A DNA stretch of 64,000 nucleotides from assembly GCF_002007115.1 (NCBI RefSeq), contig NZ_MVAD01000004.1, forward strand, positions 310,001-374,000, read 5' to 3'. The position numbers and the translations under genes were made by a program. A model generated the notes under the pieces. That model was not told where the DNA came from. It saw only the letters and a program-made list of their open reading frames with translations, and ran no database searches. This DNA is from Massilia sp. KIM (lineage in GTDB: Bacteria; Pseudomonadota; Gammaproteobacteria; Burkholderiales; Burkholderiaceae_D). How positions within the stretch are numbered: position 1 is the first letter of the stretch; each line of letters starts with the position of its first letter. Shown in pieces: positions 8,179-17,520 of the stretch.

Positions 8179-9963
8179 TCAATCCTTGCCGAGCCCGGCG
8201 GCGGGCCTGGCTTGCGCGGCGATCCAGGCATCCACCTGGCGCTCCAGCAGAGGCAGGGGCAGGGCGCCGCTGCCCAGCAGCATGTCGTGAAAGCGGCGCA
8301 GATCGAAGCGCTTGCCCAGGGCTTTTGCCGCGCGGTTGCGCAGGGCCAGGATGCGCAGCTGGCCGGTGGTATAGGCCAGGGCCTGGGCCGGCTGGGCGAT
8401 ATAGCGCTCGACCTCGGCCTCGTTGTCGGCCGGCGGGTTGGCGGTGTTGGCGTTGAGGTAGTCGAGAGCCTGCTGGCGCGACCAGCCCAGGCTGTGGATG
8501 CCGGTGTCCACCACCAGGCGCGCGGCGCGCAACAGGCGTTCGTTGAGGTGGCCGAAACGCGAGAAGGGATCGCCGAAGAAACCCATTTCCGTTCCCAGGG
8601 TCTCGGCATAGGTGGCCCAGCCTTCGCCATAGGCCGCGATCCAGCCATGGCGGCGGAAGGCCGGCAGGTCGAGCTCGGCGGCGCGCGCCACCTGCAGATG
8701 GTGGCCGGGCAGACCCTCGTGCAAGGCGATGCTGTCCACCTGCCAGATCGGGCGCGCGCCCAGCTCGGCCAGGTTCACCACCAGGGCCGCGCTGCGCGTC
8801 TCGCTGCCGGCTTCGTAGTAGGCGGCCGGCTGGCCGGGGCCGTTGGCCGTCATCGGCTTGACCGCGAGACCGGCGGCGGGAGCGTTCGACACCACCAGCG
8901 GCAGCCGGTTCTCGGCGCGCGCCAGGGTGCGGCGGTAGCGGCCCAGCAGGCTGTCCGTGTCGCCGAAGAACAGGCGCGGATCGCTGCGCGCGAAGACCAT
9001 GAACTTGTCCAGGCCGCCGCGGAACCCGGTGCGCGGCAACAGAGCCTGGACCTCGGCGCGCAGGCGCGCCACTTCCTTCAGGCCGAGCGCGTGGATTTCG
9101 GCCGGCGTCGATTCCAGGGTGGTGACCTGGCGCACCAGGGCCGCGTACCAGATCGCGCCGCCGGGCAGGCTTGAGGCGCCGATGCTGTCGCGCGCGGTGG
9201 GCACGTATTCGTTGCGCAGGAAAATTTCCAGGCGATGCAGGGCCGGTGCGGTGTAGGCGGCCAGCACTTCATTGCCCTGGGCCAGCAACTGCTCGCGCGT
9301 CTCGGGCGCGATGCTGGCGGGGATGCGCTTGAGCGGCGCGCCCACCGGGCCCTCGCGCAAGCCTTCGCGCAAGCCGCGCAGGGCGTCGGGAAGCTTGTGC
9401 AGGGCGACCCTGGGCACGGTCCAGCCGCCGCGCACGCCGGCGCGCAACTGTTCGATCAGGCCGTCGACCCAGGGCTGCACCGAGGCCATGCGGGCGATGT
9501 AGGCGCGATAGTCTTCCTCGGTCTGGAAAGGCATCTGGGCCACCAGGCGCGGCAGGGCCACGTGCGGGCCGTCCCAGCTGGTGAGGGGCAGGGGATCGAA
9601 GGGGGTGAGGGTCTTGACGGCCAGGCGCTGCTGCTTGTCGAACACGAAGACTTCCCAGGACAGGCGCAGCTGCCCGTCGAGCTCCTTCGGATCGATGGCG
9701 CGCGCCGCTTCCAGCATCTGGCGTTCGTGCTCGACCGCGGCGGCGCGGGCGGCCAGGCTGGTGTCGGTGAGCAGGGCGTTGTAGCGCGCGTCGCCCAGGC
9801 CGGTGGCGCGCTCGGGATGGCGGCGCAACTGCCATTGCCAGTCGCGCTCGAACAATTCCTTGGCCTGCTCGGCGGGGCTGGGCGTGGAGGCGGCCGGGGC
9901 CGGCGCAACGGCGCTGCAGGCAATGGGAACGAACAGGACGAGAGAGGCGATCAGGCGGCGCAT
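8179..9963 (-). CDS. DUF885 family lipoprotein, probable zinc peptidase
   Basis: 594 residues from the ATG at 9963. The N-terminus MRRLIASLVLFVPIACSAVA is a lipoprotein signal with the lipid-acceptor Cys in VPIAC. The C-terminal half contains ALHEGLPGHHLQ and, further on, AAYGEGWATYAE, the metal-site pattern of DUF885 proteins, which are thought to be metallocarboxypeptidase-like. The substrate is unknown. The frame stays open upstream to 10113, but that extension is a translated copy of a palindromic repeat and should not be annotated as protein. The gene ends 75 bp before gshA. Confidence 0.85.
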   Translation of the reverse strand: MRRLIASLVLFVPIACSAVAPAPAASTPSPAEQAKELFERDWQWQLRRHPERATGLGDARYNALLTDTSLAARAAAVEHERQMLEAARAIDPKELDGQLRLSWEVFVFDKQQRLAVKTLTPFDPLPLTSWDGPHVALPRLVAQMPFQTEEDYRAYIARMASVQPWVDGLIEQLRAGVRGGWTVPRVALHKLPDALRGLREGLREGPVGAPLKRIPASIAPETREQLLAQGNEVLAAYTAPALHRLEIFLRNEYVPTARDSIGASSLPGGAIWYAALVRQVTTLESTPAEIHALGLKEVARLRAEVQALLPRTGFRGGLDKFMVFARSDPRLFFGDTDSLLGRYRRTLARAENRLPLVVSNAPAAGLAVKPMTANGPGQPAAYYEAGSETRSAALVVNLAELGARPIWQVDSIALHEGLPGHHLQVARAAELDLPAFRRHGWIAAYGEGWATYAETLGTEMGFFGDPFSRFGHLNERLLRAARLVVDTGIHSLGWSRQQALDYLNANTANPPADNEAEVERYIAQPAQALAYTTGQLRILALRNRAAKALGKRFDLRRFHDMLLGSGALPLPLLERQVDAWIAAQARPAAGLGKD

Positions 9964-9997
9964 GCCGTCCTGCCGTCCGCCGAACCATGCCACCACC

Positions 9998-10079
9998 GTC
10001 GTTCCGGCGAAGGCCGGAACCCAAGTTTCGCTGCACAGCTGCGCAGACAAACTTGGGTTCCGGCCTTCGCCGGAACGAC
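9998..10079. repeat. Palindromic REP-pair element, copy B
   Basis: Same architecture as copy A, but the arm reads GTCGTTCCGGCGAAGGCCGG and the opposite arm changes to match, so pairing is kept. It lies between prmC and the DUF885 gene and is translated in-frame into the false upstream extension of the latter. Confidence 0.9.
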
Positions 10080-10152
10080 GTGCTTCAGCTAACTGGACGT
10101 TGTCGTGGCGCATGCTGTCATTCTAACAAGACGCGCCAGGGCGGCGCGTCCG

Positions 10153-10974
10153 TCAGGCGGCCAGGCGTCCGCCACTGACCCGCTCGATGCCGGCCAGGTC
10201 GCGCCAGCTCTGCACGTCGATGAAACCGCGCGCCGCCAGCAGCTCGCGCACCGCCTCGGCCTGGTCGTAGCCGTGCTCGAGCAGCAGCCAGCCGCCCGGC
10301 GCCAGGTGGGCCGGGGCGCCGGCGACGATGATGCGCAGGGCCGACAGGCCGTCGGCATGGTCGGTCAGGGCGCCCACCGGCTCGAAGCGCAGGTCGCCTT
10401 CGCCCAGGTGGCGGTCGCCGGCCGCGATGTAGGGTGGGTTGGAAGCGATCAGCTCGAAGGTCTCGCCGGCCACCGCGCCATACCAGTCGCTGTGCAGGAA
10501 GCGCACGCGGGCCCCGTTGGCGGCGGCGTTGGCCTGCGCCGCGGCCAGCGCGGCCTCGCTCAGGTCGAGGGCGGTGACCTCGGCGTCCGGGCGGGTGTGG
10601 GCCACCGCGACCGCGATCGCGCCGCTGCCGGTGCCCATGTCGAGCAGGCGCGCGCGCTGGGGCAGGCGCTCGATCGCCAGTTCCACGATCAGTTCGGTGT
10701 CGGGGCGGGGGATCAGGACCGCCGGGTCGACCCGGAAGGGCAGGCCGAAGAATTCGCGTTCGCCGACGATGTAGGCGATCGGCTCGCCGTCGAGGCGGCG
10801 CTGCACCAGGCCGGCGAGATGCCGGGCTTCCTCGTCGGTGAGCGCACGCTCCGCCTGGGTGATCAGGGCCGTGCGCGGCAGGCCCAGGGCGTGGCAGAGC
10901 AGGATCCGGTTTTCCAGCGGATCGAGGGGCAGGGCGCGCTGCAGCTGCCCCAGGGTGGCGCCGGCCTCGATCAT
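10153..10974 (-). CDS. prmC: Peptide chain release factor N5-glutamine methyltransferase PrmC
   Basis: 273 residues from the ATG at 10974. It has an N-terminal helical domain that would contact release factors, then a SAM-dependent methyltransferase domain with LLDMGTGSGAIAVAVA (motif I) and the signature SNPPYIAAGD. PrmC methylates the glutamine of the GGQ motif in RF1 and RF2; prfA is close by on the same strand. The start codon overlaps the dsbB stop in an ATGA junction, implying translational coupling. Reading the frame further upstream only gives the antisense-like low-complexity product of the dsbB region. Confidence 0.95.
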   Translation of the reverse strand: MIEAGATLGQLQRALPLDPLENRILLCHALGLPRTALITQAERALTDEEARHLAGLVQRRLDGEPIAYIVGEREFFGLPFRVDPAVLIPRPDTELIVELAIERLPQRARLLDMGTGSGAIAVAVAHTRPDAEVTALDLSEAALAAAQANAAANGARVRFLHSDWYGAVAGETFELIASNPPYIAAGDRHLGEGDLRFEPVGALTDHADGLSALRIIVAGAPAHLAPGGWLLLEHGYDQAEAVRELLAARGFIDVQSWRDLAGIERVSGGRLAA

Positions 10975-11441
10975 GCGCGCTTGCGCAGCAGGACCCAGGC
11001 CAGCAGCACGGTCAGCACCACGAACCAGACCGCCGACCAGTGCGGAATCGCCAGGCCCAGCACGTTGTCGGTGGCGCCTTCGCACAGGCCGTCGGCGCGG
11101 AACAGGCCGGGCAGCAGGGTCGCGGTCGGGATCTTGTTCAGCATGGTCTCCATCGGATCGATGCCGCAGGTGAAGCCCGGGTTGGCGATCACGTACAGGT
11201 GCTTGCCGACCGTGACCAGCCCGCCGATGGCCGCCAGCAGGGCCACCAGCGCCGCCGCCCGGATCTTGCCGCTGATCGCGCCCACCAGGGCCGCCAGGCC
11301 GATGCCGAGGAAGGCATAGCGCTGGATCACGCACAGCGGGCAGGGCAGCATGTGCAGGATGTGCTGCAGGTAGAGGGCGAAGGCGATCAGGGCGAAGGAA
11401 ATCGACGCGATGGCGAACAGGACCTGGCGGGAAGTGAACAT
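10971..11441 (-). CDS. dsbB: Disulfide bond formation protein DsbB
   Basis: 156 residues with four transmembrane segments. The two periplasmic cysteine pairs are Cys34/Cys37 in LPCPLC and Cys92/Cys120. DsbB reoxidises DsbA and passes electrons to quinone in the inner membrane. It is placed between prfA and prmC in an otherwise standard hemA-prfA-prmC order, and its stop overlaps the prmC start by four bases. Confidence 0.95.
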   Translation of the reverse strand: MFTSRQVLFAIASISFALIAFALYLQHILHMLPCPLCVIQRYAFLGIGLAALVGAISGKIRAAALVALLAAIGGLVTVGKHLYVIANPGFTCGIDPMETMLNKIPTATLLPGLFRADGLCEGATDNVLGLAIPHWSAVWFVVLTVLLAWVLLRKRA

Positions 11442-11561
11442 GCGGTTTTTCTCTGGATCGTTATTCAGGACGAGGATCGGGGCATTCTCGCACGAAGTGG
11501 GCGGGTCCGCTGCCGGGCATTTTCAGCCTGGCAACTTAACCTTTGCTTAACACCCTGGCGC

Positions 11562-12638
11562 TCAATCGCCCAGTGCGGCCAGCAGCTCGGCCTGGTGCTC
11601 GGTGACCAGGGCATTGACCAGTTCCGCCAGGTCGCCGTCCATGATGAAGTCCAGCTTGTACAGGGTGAGGTTGATGCGGTGGTCGGTCAGGCGCCCCTGC
11701 GGGAAGTTGTAGGTGCGGATGCGCTCGCTGCGGTCGCCCGAGCCGATCAGGCTCTTGCGGGTCGCGGCTTCCTTCGACTGCTGCTCGCGCAACTGGGCGT
11801 CCTTGAGGCGCGCCGCCAGCACCTTGAGGGCCTGGGCCTTGTTCTTGTGCTGGCTGCGGTCGTCCTGGCATTCCACCACCAGGCCGGTCGGCAGGTGGGT
11901 GATGCGCACCGCCGAGTCGGTCTTGTTGATGTGCTGGCCGCCGGCGCCCGAGGCGCGGAAGGTGTCGATGCGCAGGTCGGCCGGGTTGATGTTCACGTCC
12001 TCGACCTCGTCGGCCTCGGGCATCACCGCCACCGTGCAGGCCGAGGTGTGGATCCGGCCCTGGGTCTCGGTGGCCGGCACCCGCTGCACGCGGTGGCCGC
12101 CCGACTCGAACTTGAGCTTGGAATACACGCCGTTGCCGATGATGCGCACGATGACCTCGCGGTAGCCGCCCAGGTCCGAAGGCGATTCCGACACCACCTC
12201 GACCTGCCAGCGGTTGCGCTCGGCGAAGCGGGTGTACATGCGCAGCAGGTCGCCGGCGAACAGGGCCGATTCGTCGCCGCCGGTGCCGGCGCGGATCTCG
12301 AGGAAGATGTTGCGCTCGTCGTTGGCGTCCTTGGGCAGCAGCATTTTCTGCAGTTCGAGTTCCAGCGCGGCCAGGCGGTCCTTGGCGCTGTCGATTTCCT
12401 CCTGGGCGAATTCCTTCATCTCCGGGTCGCCCAGCAGCTCCTGGGCGGCGGCGATGTCGCCCAGCGCGCCCTGGTACTGGCGGTACAGCGCCACCAGCGG
12501 CGACAGCTCGGCGTGCTCGCGGGTGAGCTTGCGGTAGTTGTCCATGTTCGCGGTGGCGTCCTGGGACATCAGGAGTTCGTCCAGCTCGACGAGGCGGTTG
12601 GCAAGTTGGTCCAGCTTGGCCAGCATGGAAGGTTTCAT
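11562..12638 (-). CDS. prfA: Peptide chain release factor 1
   Basis: 358 residues starting [12 protein letters not shown] at 12638, like other RF1 proteins. The GGQ motif is in [18 protein letters not shown], and the stop-codon discriminator is the RF1-type PxT ([10 protein letters not shown]), not the RF2-type SPF. RF1 reads UAA and UAG. There is a 93-bp gap after hemA and a 120-bp gap before dsbB. An in-frame start 18 bases upstream is less likely because the family starts at MKPS. Confidence 0.96.
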   Translation of the reverse strand: MKPSMLAKLDQLANRLVELDELLMSQDATANMDNYRKLTREHAELSPLVALYRQYQGALGDIAAAQELLGDPEMKEFAQEEIDSAKDRLAALELELQKMLLPKDANDERNIFLEIRAGTGGDESALFAGDLLRMYTRFAERNRWQVEVVSESPSDLGGYREVIVRIIGNGVYSKLKFESGGHRVQRVPATETQGRIHTSACTVAVMPEADEVEDVNINPADLRIDTFRASGAGGQHINKTDSAVRITHLPTGLVVECQDDRSQHKNKAQALKVLAARLKDAQLREQQSKEAATRKSLIGSGDRSERIRTYNFPQGRLTDHRINLTLYKLDFIMDGDLAELVNALVTEHQAELLAALGD

Positions 12639-12731
12639 ACGGAAATCCCGGAACAAGAATCGAATCGGATGGCCGCGCGGGCGGCCGCAGGAGGACGTGC
12701 CGGCACTGGGCCAGGCAGGAGCGAAGGGCCG

Positions 12732-14006
12732 CTAACGGCGGCCGCGGAACAACTGGGGCAGCAGGGCGGCCAGGCGGGCGCGCTCGTCGCCCTGGGCGTG
12801 GTGCAGGGCCTGTTGCGGGCCGTGCAGGAACTTGGCGGTCAGTCCCCTGGACAGGGCGTCGAGCACCGCTTCGGGGTCGTCGCCGCGCGCGAGCAGTTTG
12901 CGGGCGCGCTCCAGCTCGGCCATGCGCAGGGCTTCGCTCGATTCGTGCAGGTCGCGGATCACCGGCACCATGGCGCGGTCGCCGACCCAGTGCATGAAGG
13001 ACTGGACGCGGGCATCGATGATGGCCTCGGCCTGCTTGACGGCGGCCTGGCGGTTTTCCATGCCGGCCTGCACCACCTGGGCCAAGTCGTCCACCGTATA
13101 CAGGAAGACGTCGTCGAGGCGCGCGACTTCCGGCTCGATGTCGCGCGGCACGGCCAGGTCGACCATGAAGATGGGGCGGTGGCGGCGCGCCTTGACCGCG
13201 CGTTCCACCAGGCCCAGGCCGATCAGCGGCAGGGTCGAGGCGGTGCAGGACACCACGATGTCGAACTTGTGCAGCTGCTCCGGCAGGTCGGCCAGGCGGA
13301 TCGCCTTGCCGTTGTAGCGGGCCGCCAGCGCCTCGCCGCGCTCCATGGTGCGGTTGGCGATGGTGATGGACTTCGGATTCTGGGCCGCGAAGTGGGCTGC
13401 GCACAGCTCGATCATCTCGCCGGCGCCGATGAACAGCACATGCTGGTCGGCGATGCGGTCGAAGATGCGGTGCGACAGGCGCACGGCGGCGGCGGCCATC
13501 GAGACGCTGTGGGCGCCGATCTCGGTGGTGCTGCGCACCTCCTTGGCCACCGCGAAAGTGCGCTGGAACAGCTGGTGCAGGTAGGTTCCCAGGCCGCCGG
13601 CTTCCTCGGCGGTGCGCACCGCGTCCTTCAGTTGGCCGAGGATCTGGGCTTCTCCCAGCACCATCGAATCGAGGCCCGAGGCCACGCGGAAGGCGTGGCG
13701 CACGGCGTCGTGCTGGGGCAGCAGGTAGAGGTGGGGGCGCAGCTCGGCGTAGTTGAGCGCATGATAATGCGCCAGGAACTGGGCCGAGGCGTCGAGGGGA
13801 TTCGGCAGGTTGCTCGCGGCGTAGAGCTCGGTGCGGTTGCAGGTCGACAGGATGGCGGCCTCTTCGCCGCCGGCCGAGCCCTGGCGCGCGAACCAGGCGC
13901 GCGCGTCCTGGACCGCCTTGCCGAGCTGCTCAGGCCCAAGCGCCAGTTGCTCGCGCAGCGAGACCGGTGCGGTGGTGTGGTTCAGGCCGACGGCGAGCAG
14001 TTGCAT
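12732..14006 (-). CDS. hemA: Glutamyl-tRNA reductase
   Basis: 424 residues starting [23 protein letters not shown]. The catalytic cysteine is in [12 protein letters not shown], and a Rossmann-type NADPH domain includes [12 protein letters not shown]. The enzyme makes glutamate-1-semialdehyde from glutamyl-tRNA, the committed step of C5-pathway tetrapyrrole synthesis. It is the first gene of a likely hemA-prfA-dsbB-prmC transcription unit, with a good promoter immediately upstream. Confidence 0.96.
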   Translation of the reverse strand: MQLLAVGLNHTTAPVSLREQLALGPEQLGKAVQDARAWFARQGSAGGEEAAILSTCNRTELYAASNLPNPLDASAQFLAHYHALNYAELRPHLYLLPQHDAVRHAFRVASGLDSMVLGEAQILGQLKDAVRTAEEAGGLGTYLHQLFQRTFAVAKEVRSTTEIGAHSVSMAAAAVRLSHRIFDRIADQHVLFIGAGEMIELCAAHFAAQNPKSITIANRTMERGEALAARYNGKAIRLADLPEQLHKFDIVVSCTASTLPLIGLGLVERAVKARRHRPIFMVDLAVPRDIEPEVARLDDVFLYTVDDLAQVVQAGMENRQAAVKQAEAIIDARVQSFMHWVGDRAMVPVIRDLHESSEALRMAELERARKLLARGDDPEAVLDALSRGLTAKFLHGPQQALHHAQGDERARLAALLPQLFRGRR

Positions 14007-14035
14007 TCTGGGACGGGGTCAACAGGTATGCACCC

Positions 14036-14064
14036 ATTATACCCTTGCGTGAGAAGGGTTTCAG
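14036..14064 (-). promoter_or_regulatory. Sigma-70 type promoter of hemA
   Basis: On the minus strand there is an exact TATAAT at 14041-14036 and a CTGAAA -35 box (four of six consensus bases) at 14064-14059, separated by 17 bp. The predicted start of transcription is near 14029, about 23 bp before the hemA ATG. Confidence 0.7.
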
Positions 14065-14085
14065 GGGAGACCCCCAAAAGCAGGG

Positions 14086-14775
14086 TCAGGCGCCCAGCTT
14101 CTCCAGGCGATAGCCGTAGGAATACACCGGCACCAGGCGGAAGCCGTTTTCCGGGCGCAGGTGCAGCTTGTTGCGCACCCGCGAGACGTGGGTGTCCATG
14201 GTGCGCGAGGGCACGTCGCTGTCGCGGACCCAGACCGACTCGTGGATGTAGGCGCGCGAGAGGGGGCGGCCGATGTTACGGAAGAACAGCAGGGCGAGCG
14301 AGAATTCCTTCTGGGTCACGTCGATCACCGAGCCGTCCTTGAGCAGGCGGCCAGGGCGGGTTTCGAAGACGTAGGGACCGAATTGCAGCTGTTCGGCGCT
14401 GTTTTGCGACGGATAGGCGCGGCGCAGCAGGGCCGAGATGCGCGCCACCAGCTCGCCGCGGCGCAGCGGCTTGACCAGGTAGTCGTCGGCGCCGGCGGTC
14501 ACGCCCTCGATGATGTCGTCCTCGGCGTTATTCCCGACCAGGAAGACGATGGGCGCGTTGGCGACCAGTTTTTCCTTGGCGCGACGCACGACTTCGGCGC
14601 CTTCCATGTCAGGCACGTTCCAGTCCAGGATCAGCAGGTCCGCACTGTCCTTGCGCAACTGCCCGAGCAGTTCCTTGGCGCTGTCGTAGGATTGGCAGCT
14701 GTGGCCAGCAGCACTGAGGACCTGGCAAATCAGGTCTGCCTGGGAACGGTCTTGCTCGAGGACGGCGATCTTCAT
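14086..14775 (-). CDS. OmpR/PhoB-family response regulator with atypical receiver
   Basis: 229 residues: a receiver domain (about 1-118) and a winged-helix DNA-binding domain (about 130-227, with DTHVSRVRNKL in the recognition region). Asp51 (LLILDWNVPD) and Lys102 (YLVKPL) are present. The N-terminal acidic pair is altered (VLEQD), and the switch Thr/Ser is replaced by Val80 in FLVGNN. Phosphorylation may therefore be weak or signalled differently. No histidine kinase gene is adjacent, so it is an orphan here. A perfect palindrome lies 22 bp upstream of the ATG. Confidence 0.88.
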   Translation of the reverse strand: MKIAVLEQDRSQADLICQVLSAAGHSCQSYDSAKELLGQLRKDSADLLILDWNVPDMEGAEVVRRAKEKLVANAPIVFLVGNNAEDDIIEGVTAGADDYLVKPLRRGELVARISALLRRAYPSQNSAEQLQFGPYVFETRPGRLLKDGSVIDVTQKEFSLALLFFRNIGRPLSRAYIHESVWVRDSDVPSRTMDTHVSRVRNKLHLRPENGFRLVPVYSYGYRLEKLGA

Positions 14776-14796
14776 GTTGACGCTTTTAAAAGGTTG

Positions 14797-14822
14797 ACCT
14801 TGTAGGAAGTGTCCTACAAGGT
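14797..14822. promoter_or_regulatory. Perfect 11-bp inverted repeat in the leader of the response regulator
   Basis: ACCTTGTAGGA and its exact reverse complement flank a 4-base centre (AGTG), and the symmetry continues imperfectly outside. It sits 22 bp before the start codon at 14775. It could be an operator for autoregulation or an mRNA hairpin near the ribosome binding region. There is no T-run that would make it a terminator. Confidence 0.55.
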
Positions 14823-14983
14823 TAAACCAAATATATCAGACTTTCACAAAATAGTGCTACTGGTAAAGACGGAATTTACAATCCCACTTGTCATTTGTTG
14901 TGTGAAAGGGACCACCGACCAGTTTTTACAGTGCGCGTAGAGTGAAACCCATGCTCTCTACATAGATACAGCGAGGTAAGGAC

Positions 14984-15574
14984 ATGTTGTTTCGACGCAA
15001 AACTACCGTGGACGAATCGGACCGCGTACCGGTCAGCGGGGCGGAGATCGAACGCGCGCGCGAACGCTGCCTGCGCATGGTGAAAAAACGCGCCGCCATC
15101 TCGGCCGGCGTGGCGGTGGTGCCGATCCCCGGCATGGACGTGCTGTCCGACCTGACCACCTTCGCCGTGCTGGTGGAGGAGGTCAACAAGGAATTCGGTT
15201 TGACCCAGAAGCAGATCGAGAAGTTGCACCCGCGCCTGCGCGTGATCGCCTACCAGGCTGCGGCCTCGGTCGGCGGCATGCTCGTCGGCAAATTTGTGAC
15301 ACGGGGGCTGGTGCTGCGCCTGTTCAAGCGTTCGGGCGCCAAGATCGCGGCCAAGACCACGGCCAAGATGGTGCCGCTGGCCGGCCAGATCGCCGCGGCG
15401 GGCATCAGCTTCATGCTGTTCAAGAAGATGGGCGAGCAGCACGTGGAAGCCTGCGCCCAGGTGGCGCGCGAACTGGAAGCGGCCGCCGCGCAGGACCCGG
15501 AGGCCGGCACGGCGGCGATGGTGGAGCTGGCCAAGACGGAGAGTGCGGGAGCGCCGCCGGTCCCCGTGATGTAA
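14984..15574 (+). CDS. DUF697-like membrane-associated protein
   Basis: 196 residues. The centre holds hydrophobic segments, including ISAGVAVVPIPGMDVLSDL and IAAAGISFMLFKKMG, in a pattern like the DUF697 C-terminal domain seen in YcjF-like and GTPase-linked proteins. No GTPase motif is present, so this is a stand-alone domain. The function is unknown. The gene is divergent from the response regulator across 208 bp that contain the palindrome, and it ends only 7 bp from the convergent AhpD-like gene. Confidence 0.65.
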   Translation: MLFRRKTTVDESDRVPVSGAEIERARERCLRMVKKRAAISAGVAVVPIPGMDVLSDLTTFAVLVEEVNKEFGLTQKQIEKLHPRLRVIAYQAAASVGGMLVGKFVTRGLVLRLFKRSGAKIAAKTTAKMVPLAGQIAAAGISFMLFKKMGEQHVEACAQVARELEAAAAQDPEAGTAAMVELAKTESAGAPPVPVM

Positions 15575-15581
15575 GCCCGGT

Positions 15582-16118
15582 TCAATCGACTTTCGGGAAG
15601 TCGAGCACCGTATCGTTGATGCGGTTGAACAGGTTGGTCAGGGTGATCGCCGCGATCGCGAGGGTGGTGTCGACGATCTGGGCGTCGGTGACGCCGGCCG
15701 CCTTGACCGCCTGCACGGCGGCGGCGTCGACGGTGCCGGTGGTGGTTACCAGATTGCGGGCGAACGCGGCGAGCGCGTCTTCGCGGGCATTGCCGGTCGC
15801 CTCGCCCTTGCGCACGCCGACCATGGACTCAGGGCTCAGGCCGGCCATCTTGCCCATCAGGGTGTGGGCGGCGACGCAGTAGTCGCAACCGTTGGTTTCG
15901 CTGACGGCCAGCTTGATCACCTCGACGTCGCGCGCCGACAGGGTCGATTTCTTCAGGTTGGCGTCCAGGGTCAGGGCCGATTCGAGGGTGACCGGGCTGT
16001 TGCTGCCGATGTCGCGGTAGGCGTTCGGGACCTTGCCGATCGCGCCCTTGATGGCGGTGAACAGTTGGGCGGCGGCGCCGGTGGCGTCCGAGACGGGTTG
16101 CGAGTAGAGACGGGTCAT
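15582..16118 (-). CDS. AhpD-like carboxymuconolactone decarboxylase family protein
   Basis: 178 residues starting MTRLYSQPVSDATG at 16118, with AAGGAG before the ATG. The motif ETNGCDYCVAAHT has the C-x-x-C-x-x-x-H arrangement of alkylhydroperoxidase-D-type proteins, suggesting a peroxidase or redox role. The frame can be read upstream to 16343, but that stretch translates repeat copy C and lacks a ribosome binding site. Confidence 0.88.
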   Translation of the reverse strand: MTRLYSQPVSDATGAAAQLFTAIKGAIGKVPNAYRDIGSNSPVTLESALTLDANLKKSTLSARDVEVIKLAVSETNGCDYCVAAHTLMGKMAGLSPESMVGVRKGEATGNAREDALAAFARNLVTTTGTVDAAAVQAVKAAGVTDAQIVDTTLAIAAITLTNLFNRINDTVLDFPKVD

Positions 16119-16298
16119 GATGAGCTCCTTGTAGTGTGTCGTTGGGTTAGATGGCTGACTGTTTGTGTAGCAGCCATGGACACAGTATAGGGAGCGGGGG
16201 TGATACCTTGAATGCTCGTAAGCGGCGATGATTTGCTTGATCGTCTCAGGCGATGTGGGCGCTGCGCGACTATAAAAGAGCACCGCTAACGCAAAAAC

Positions 16299-16380
16299 GT
16301 CGTCCCCGCGAAGGCGGGGACCCAAGTTTGCATGCGCTGCCACAGCGCTTAACTTGGGTCCCCGCCTGCGCGGGGACGAC
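16299..16380. repeat. Palindromic REP-pair element, copy C
   Basis: Arms GTCGTCCCCGCGAAGGCGGG and its inverted partner around a short centre containing TTTGCATGCGC. It fills much of the 300-bp gap between the AhpD-like gene (start at 16118) and the end of minE. I see nothing else convincing in that gap. Confidence 0.9.
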
Positions 16381-16418
16381 GGTTTGCTAGCTAATTAAAA
16401 CAGCAGCTATTACGCAGC

Positions 16419-16670
16419 TCAAGCGTCCGGCAACACCACATTCACATCGAGCACCTCCAGGTTGCCCTGGCGGTCGAGCGAGATCTTGATGTCGTCCGGG
16501 TTGACCTTGGCGTATTTCGAAATCACCTCGATCAGCTCGCGATGCAGGGCCGGCAGGAAGTCCGGGCCCGTGCGGCTGTTGCGCTCGCGGGCGATGATGA
16601 TCTGCAGGCGTTCCTTGGCAGCTGTCGCGCTCTTCTTTTTCTCGGGGAAGAGGAAGTTAAGTAGTGCCAT
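16419..16670 (-). CDS. minE: Cell division topological specificity factor MinE
   Basis: 83 residues from the ATG at 16670, [20 protein letters not shown], the expected MinE start. A GTG one codon earlier (16673) is possible. The anti-MinCD helix [10 protein letters not shown] is clear. MinE displaces MinC and drives MinD ATPase oscillation, so that division occurs at midcell. It overlaps the minD stop by one base (TGATG), indicating coupled translation. Confidence 0.95.
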   Translation of the reverse strand: MALLNFLFPEKKKSATAAKERLQIIIARERNSRTGPDFLPALHRELIEVISKYAKVNPDDIKISLDRQGNLEVLDVNVVLPDA

Positions 16671-17485
16671 CACCTAGCTCCGAAAATGCGCTGCAGCAGC
16701 CCGGGTTTCTCGTAGTTCGTGAAGCGCAGCGGGCGGTCTTCGCCCAGGAAGCGGGCCACCACGTCCTCGTAGGCTTCCGCCACGTCGGTACCCTTGAAAT
16801 GGATCGCCGGATTGCCCTGGTTCGAGGCGTGCAGCACCGATTCCGATTCCGGAATGATGCCCAGCAGCGGAATGCGCAGGATTTCCTGGACGTCCTGGTA
16901 GGACAGCATTTCGTCGGCTTCGACGCGCTTGGGCGAATAACGGGTGATCAGGAGATGCTCCTTGACCGGCTCCGAACCGCTCTGGGCTCGGCGCGACTTG
17001 GCCTGCAGGATGCCCAGGATGCGGTCGGAGTCGCGCACCGAAGAGACTTCCGGGTTGGTCACGATCAGCGCCTCGTCCGCGAAGGTCAGGGCCATCAGCG
17101 CGCCGTGCTCGATGCCGGCCGGCGAGTCGCAGATGATGAACTCGAAGCCCATCTGGACCAGCTCGTTCAGCACGCGTTCGACGCCTTCTTCGCTCAGGGC
17201 GTCCTTGTCGCGGGTCTGCGAGGCCGGCAGGATGAACAGGTTGTCGCAGTGCTTGTCCTTGATCAGCGCCTGGTGCAGGGTCGCTTCGCCGTTGACGACG
17301 TTGATCAGGTCATAGACCACGCGGCGCTCGCAGCCCATGATCAGGTCGAGGTTGCGCAGGCCGACGTCGAAATCGATCACCGCGGTCTTGTGGCCGCGGA
17401 TCGCCAGCCCGGTCGAGAAGCTCGCGCTGGAAGTCGTCTTGCCCACACCGCCCTTGCCGGACGTCACAACAATAATTCTTGCCAC
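16670..17485 (-). CDS. minD: Septum site-determining ATPase MinD
   Basis: 271 residues with the deviant Walker A KGGVGKTT at 11-18 of the ParA/MinD family. The C-terminal membrane-targeting helix is the basic-amphipathic [12 protein letters not shown]. MinD binds the membrane as an ATP dimer and recruits MinC and MinE. It is the middle gene of minCDE, 35 bp after minC. Confidence 0.97.
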   Translation of the reverse strand: MARIIVVTSGKGGVGKTTSSASFSTGLAIRGHKTAVIDFDVGLRNLDLIMGCERRVVYDLINVVNGEATLHQALIKDKHCDNLFILPASQTRDKDALSEEGVERVLNELVQMGFEFIICDSPAGIEHGALMALTFADEALIVTNPEVSSVRDSDRILGILQAKSRRAQSGSEPVKEHLLITRYSPKRVEADEMLSYQDVQEILRIPLLGIIPESESVLHASNQGNPAIHFKGTDVAEAYEDVVARFLGEDRPLRFTNYEKPGLLQRIFGAR

Positions 17486-17520
17486 AAATAGGTCCTTTAC
17501 AAAATTCCGTCAAATCGGGT

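Noticed and set aside
9964..10113. N-terminal extension of the DUF885 protein
   Set aside because: It translates palindromic repeat copy B, giving the sequence WVPAFAGTT, and would bury the lipoprotein signal that starts at 9963.
11040..14342. 1,100-residue open frame on the plus strand
   Set aside because: It crosses dsbB, prfA, hemA and the end of the response regulator in antisense; those genes have strong family motifs.
16119..16343. N-terminal extension of the AhpD-like protein
   Set aside because: It translates repeat copy C (NLGPRLRGDD) and the start at 16118 has a strong ribosome binding site.
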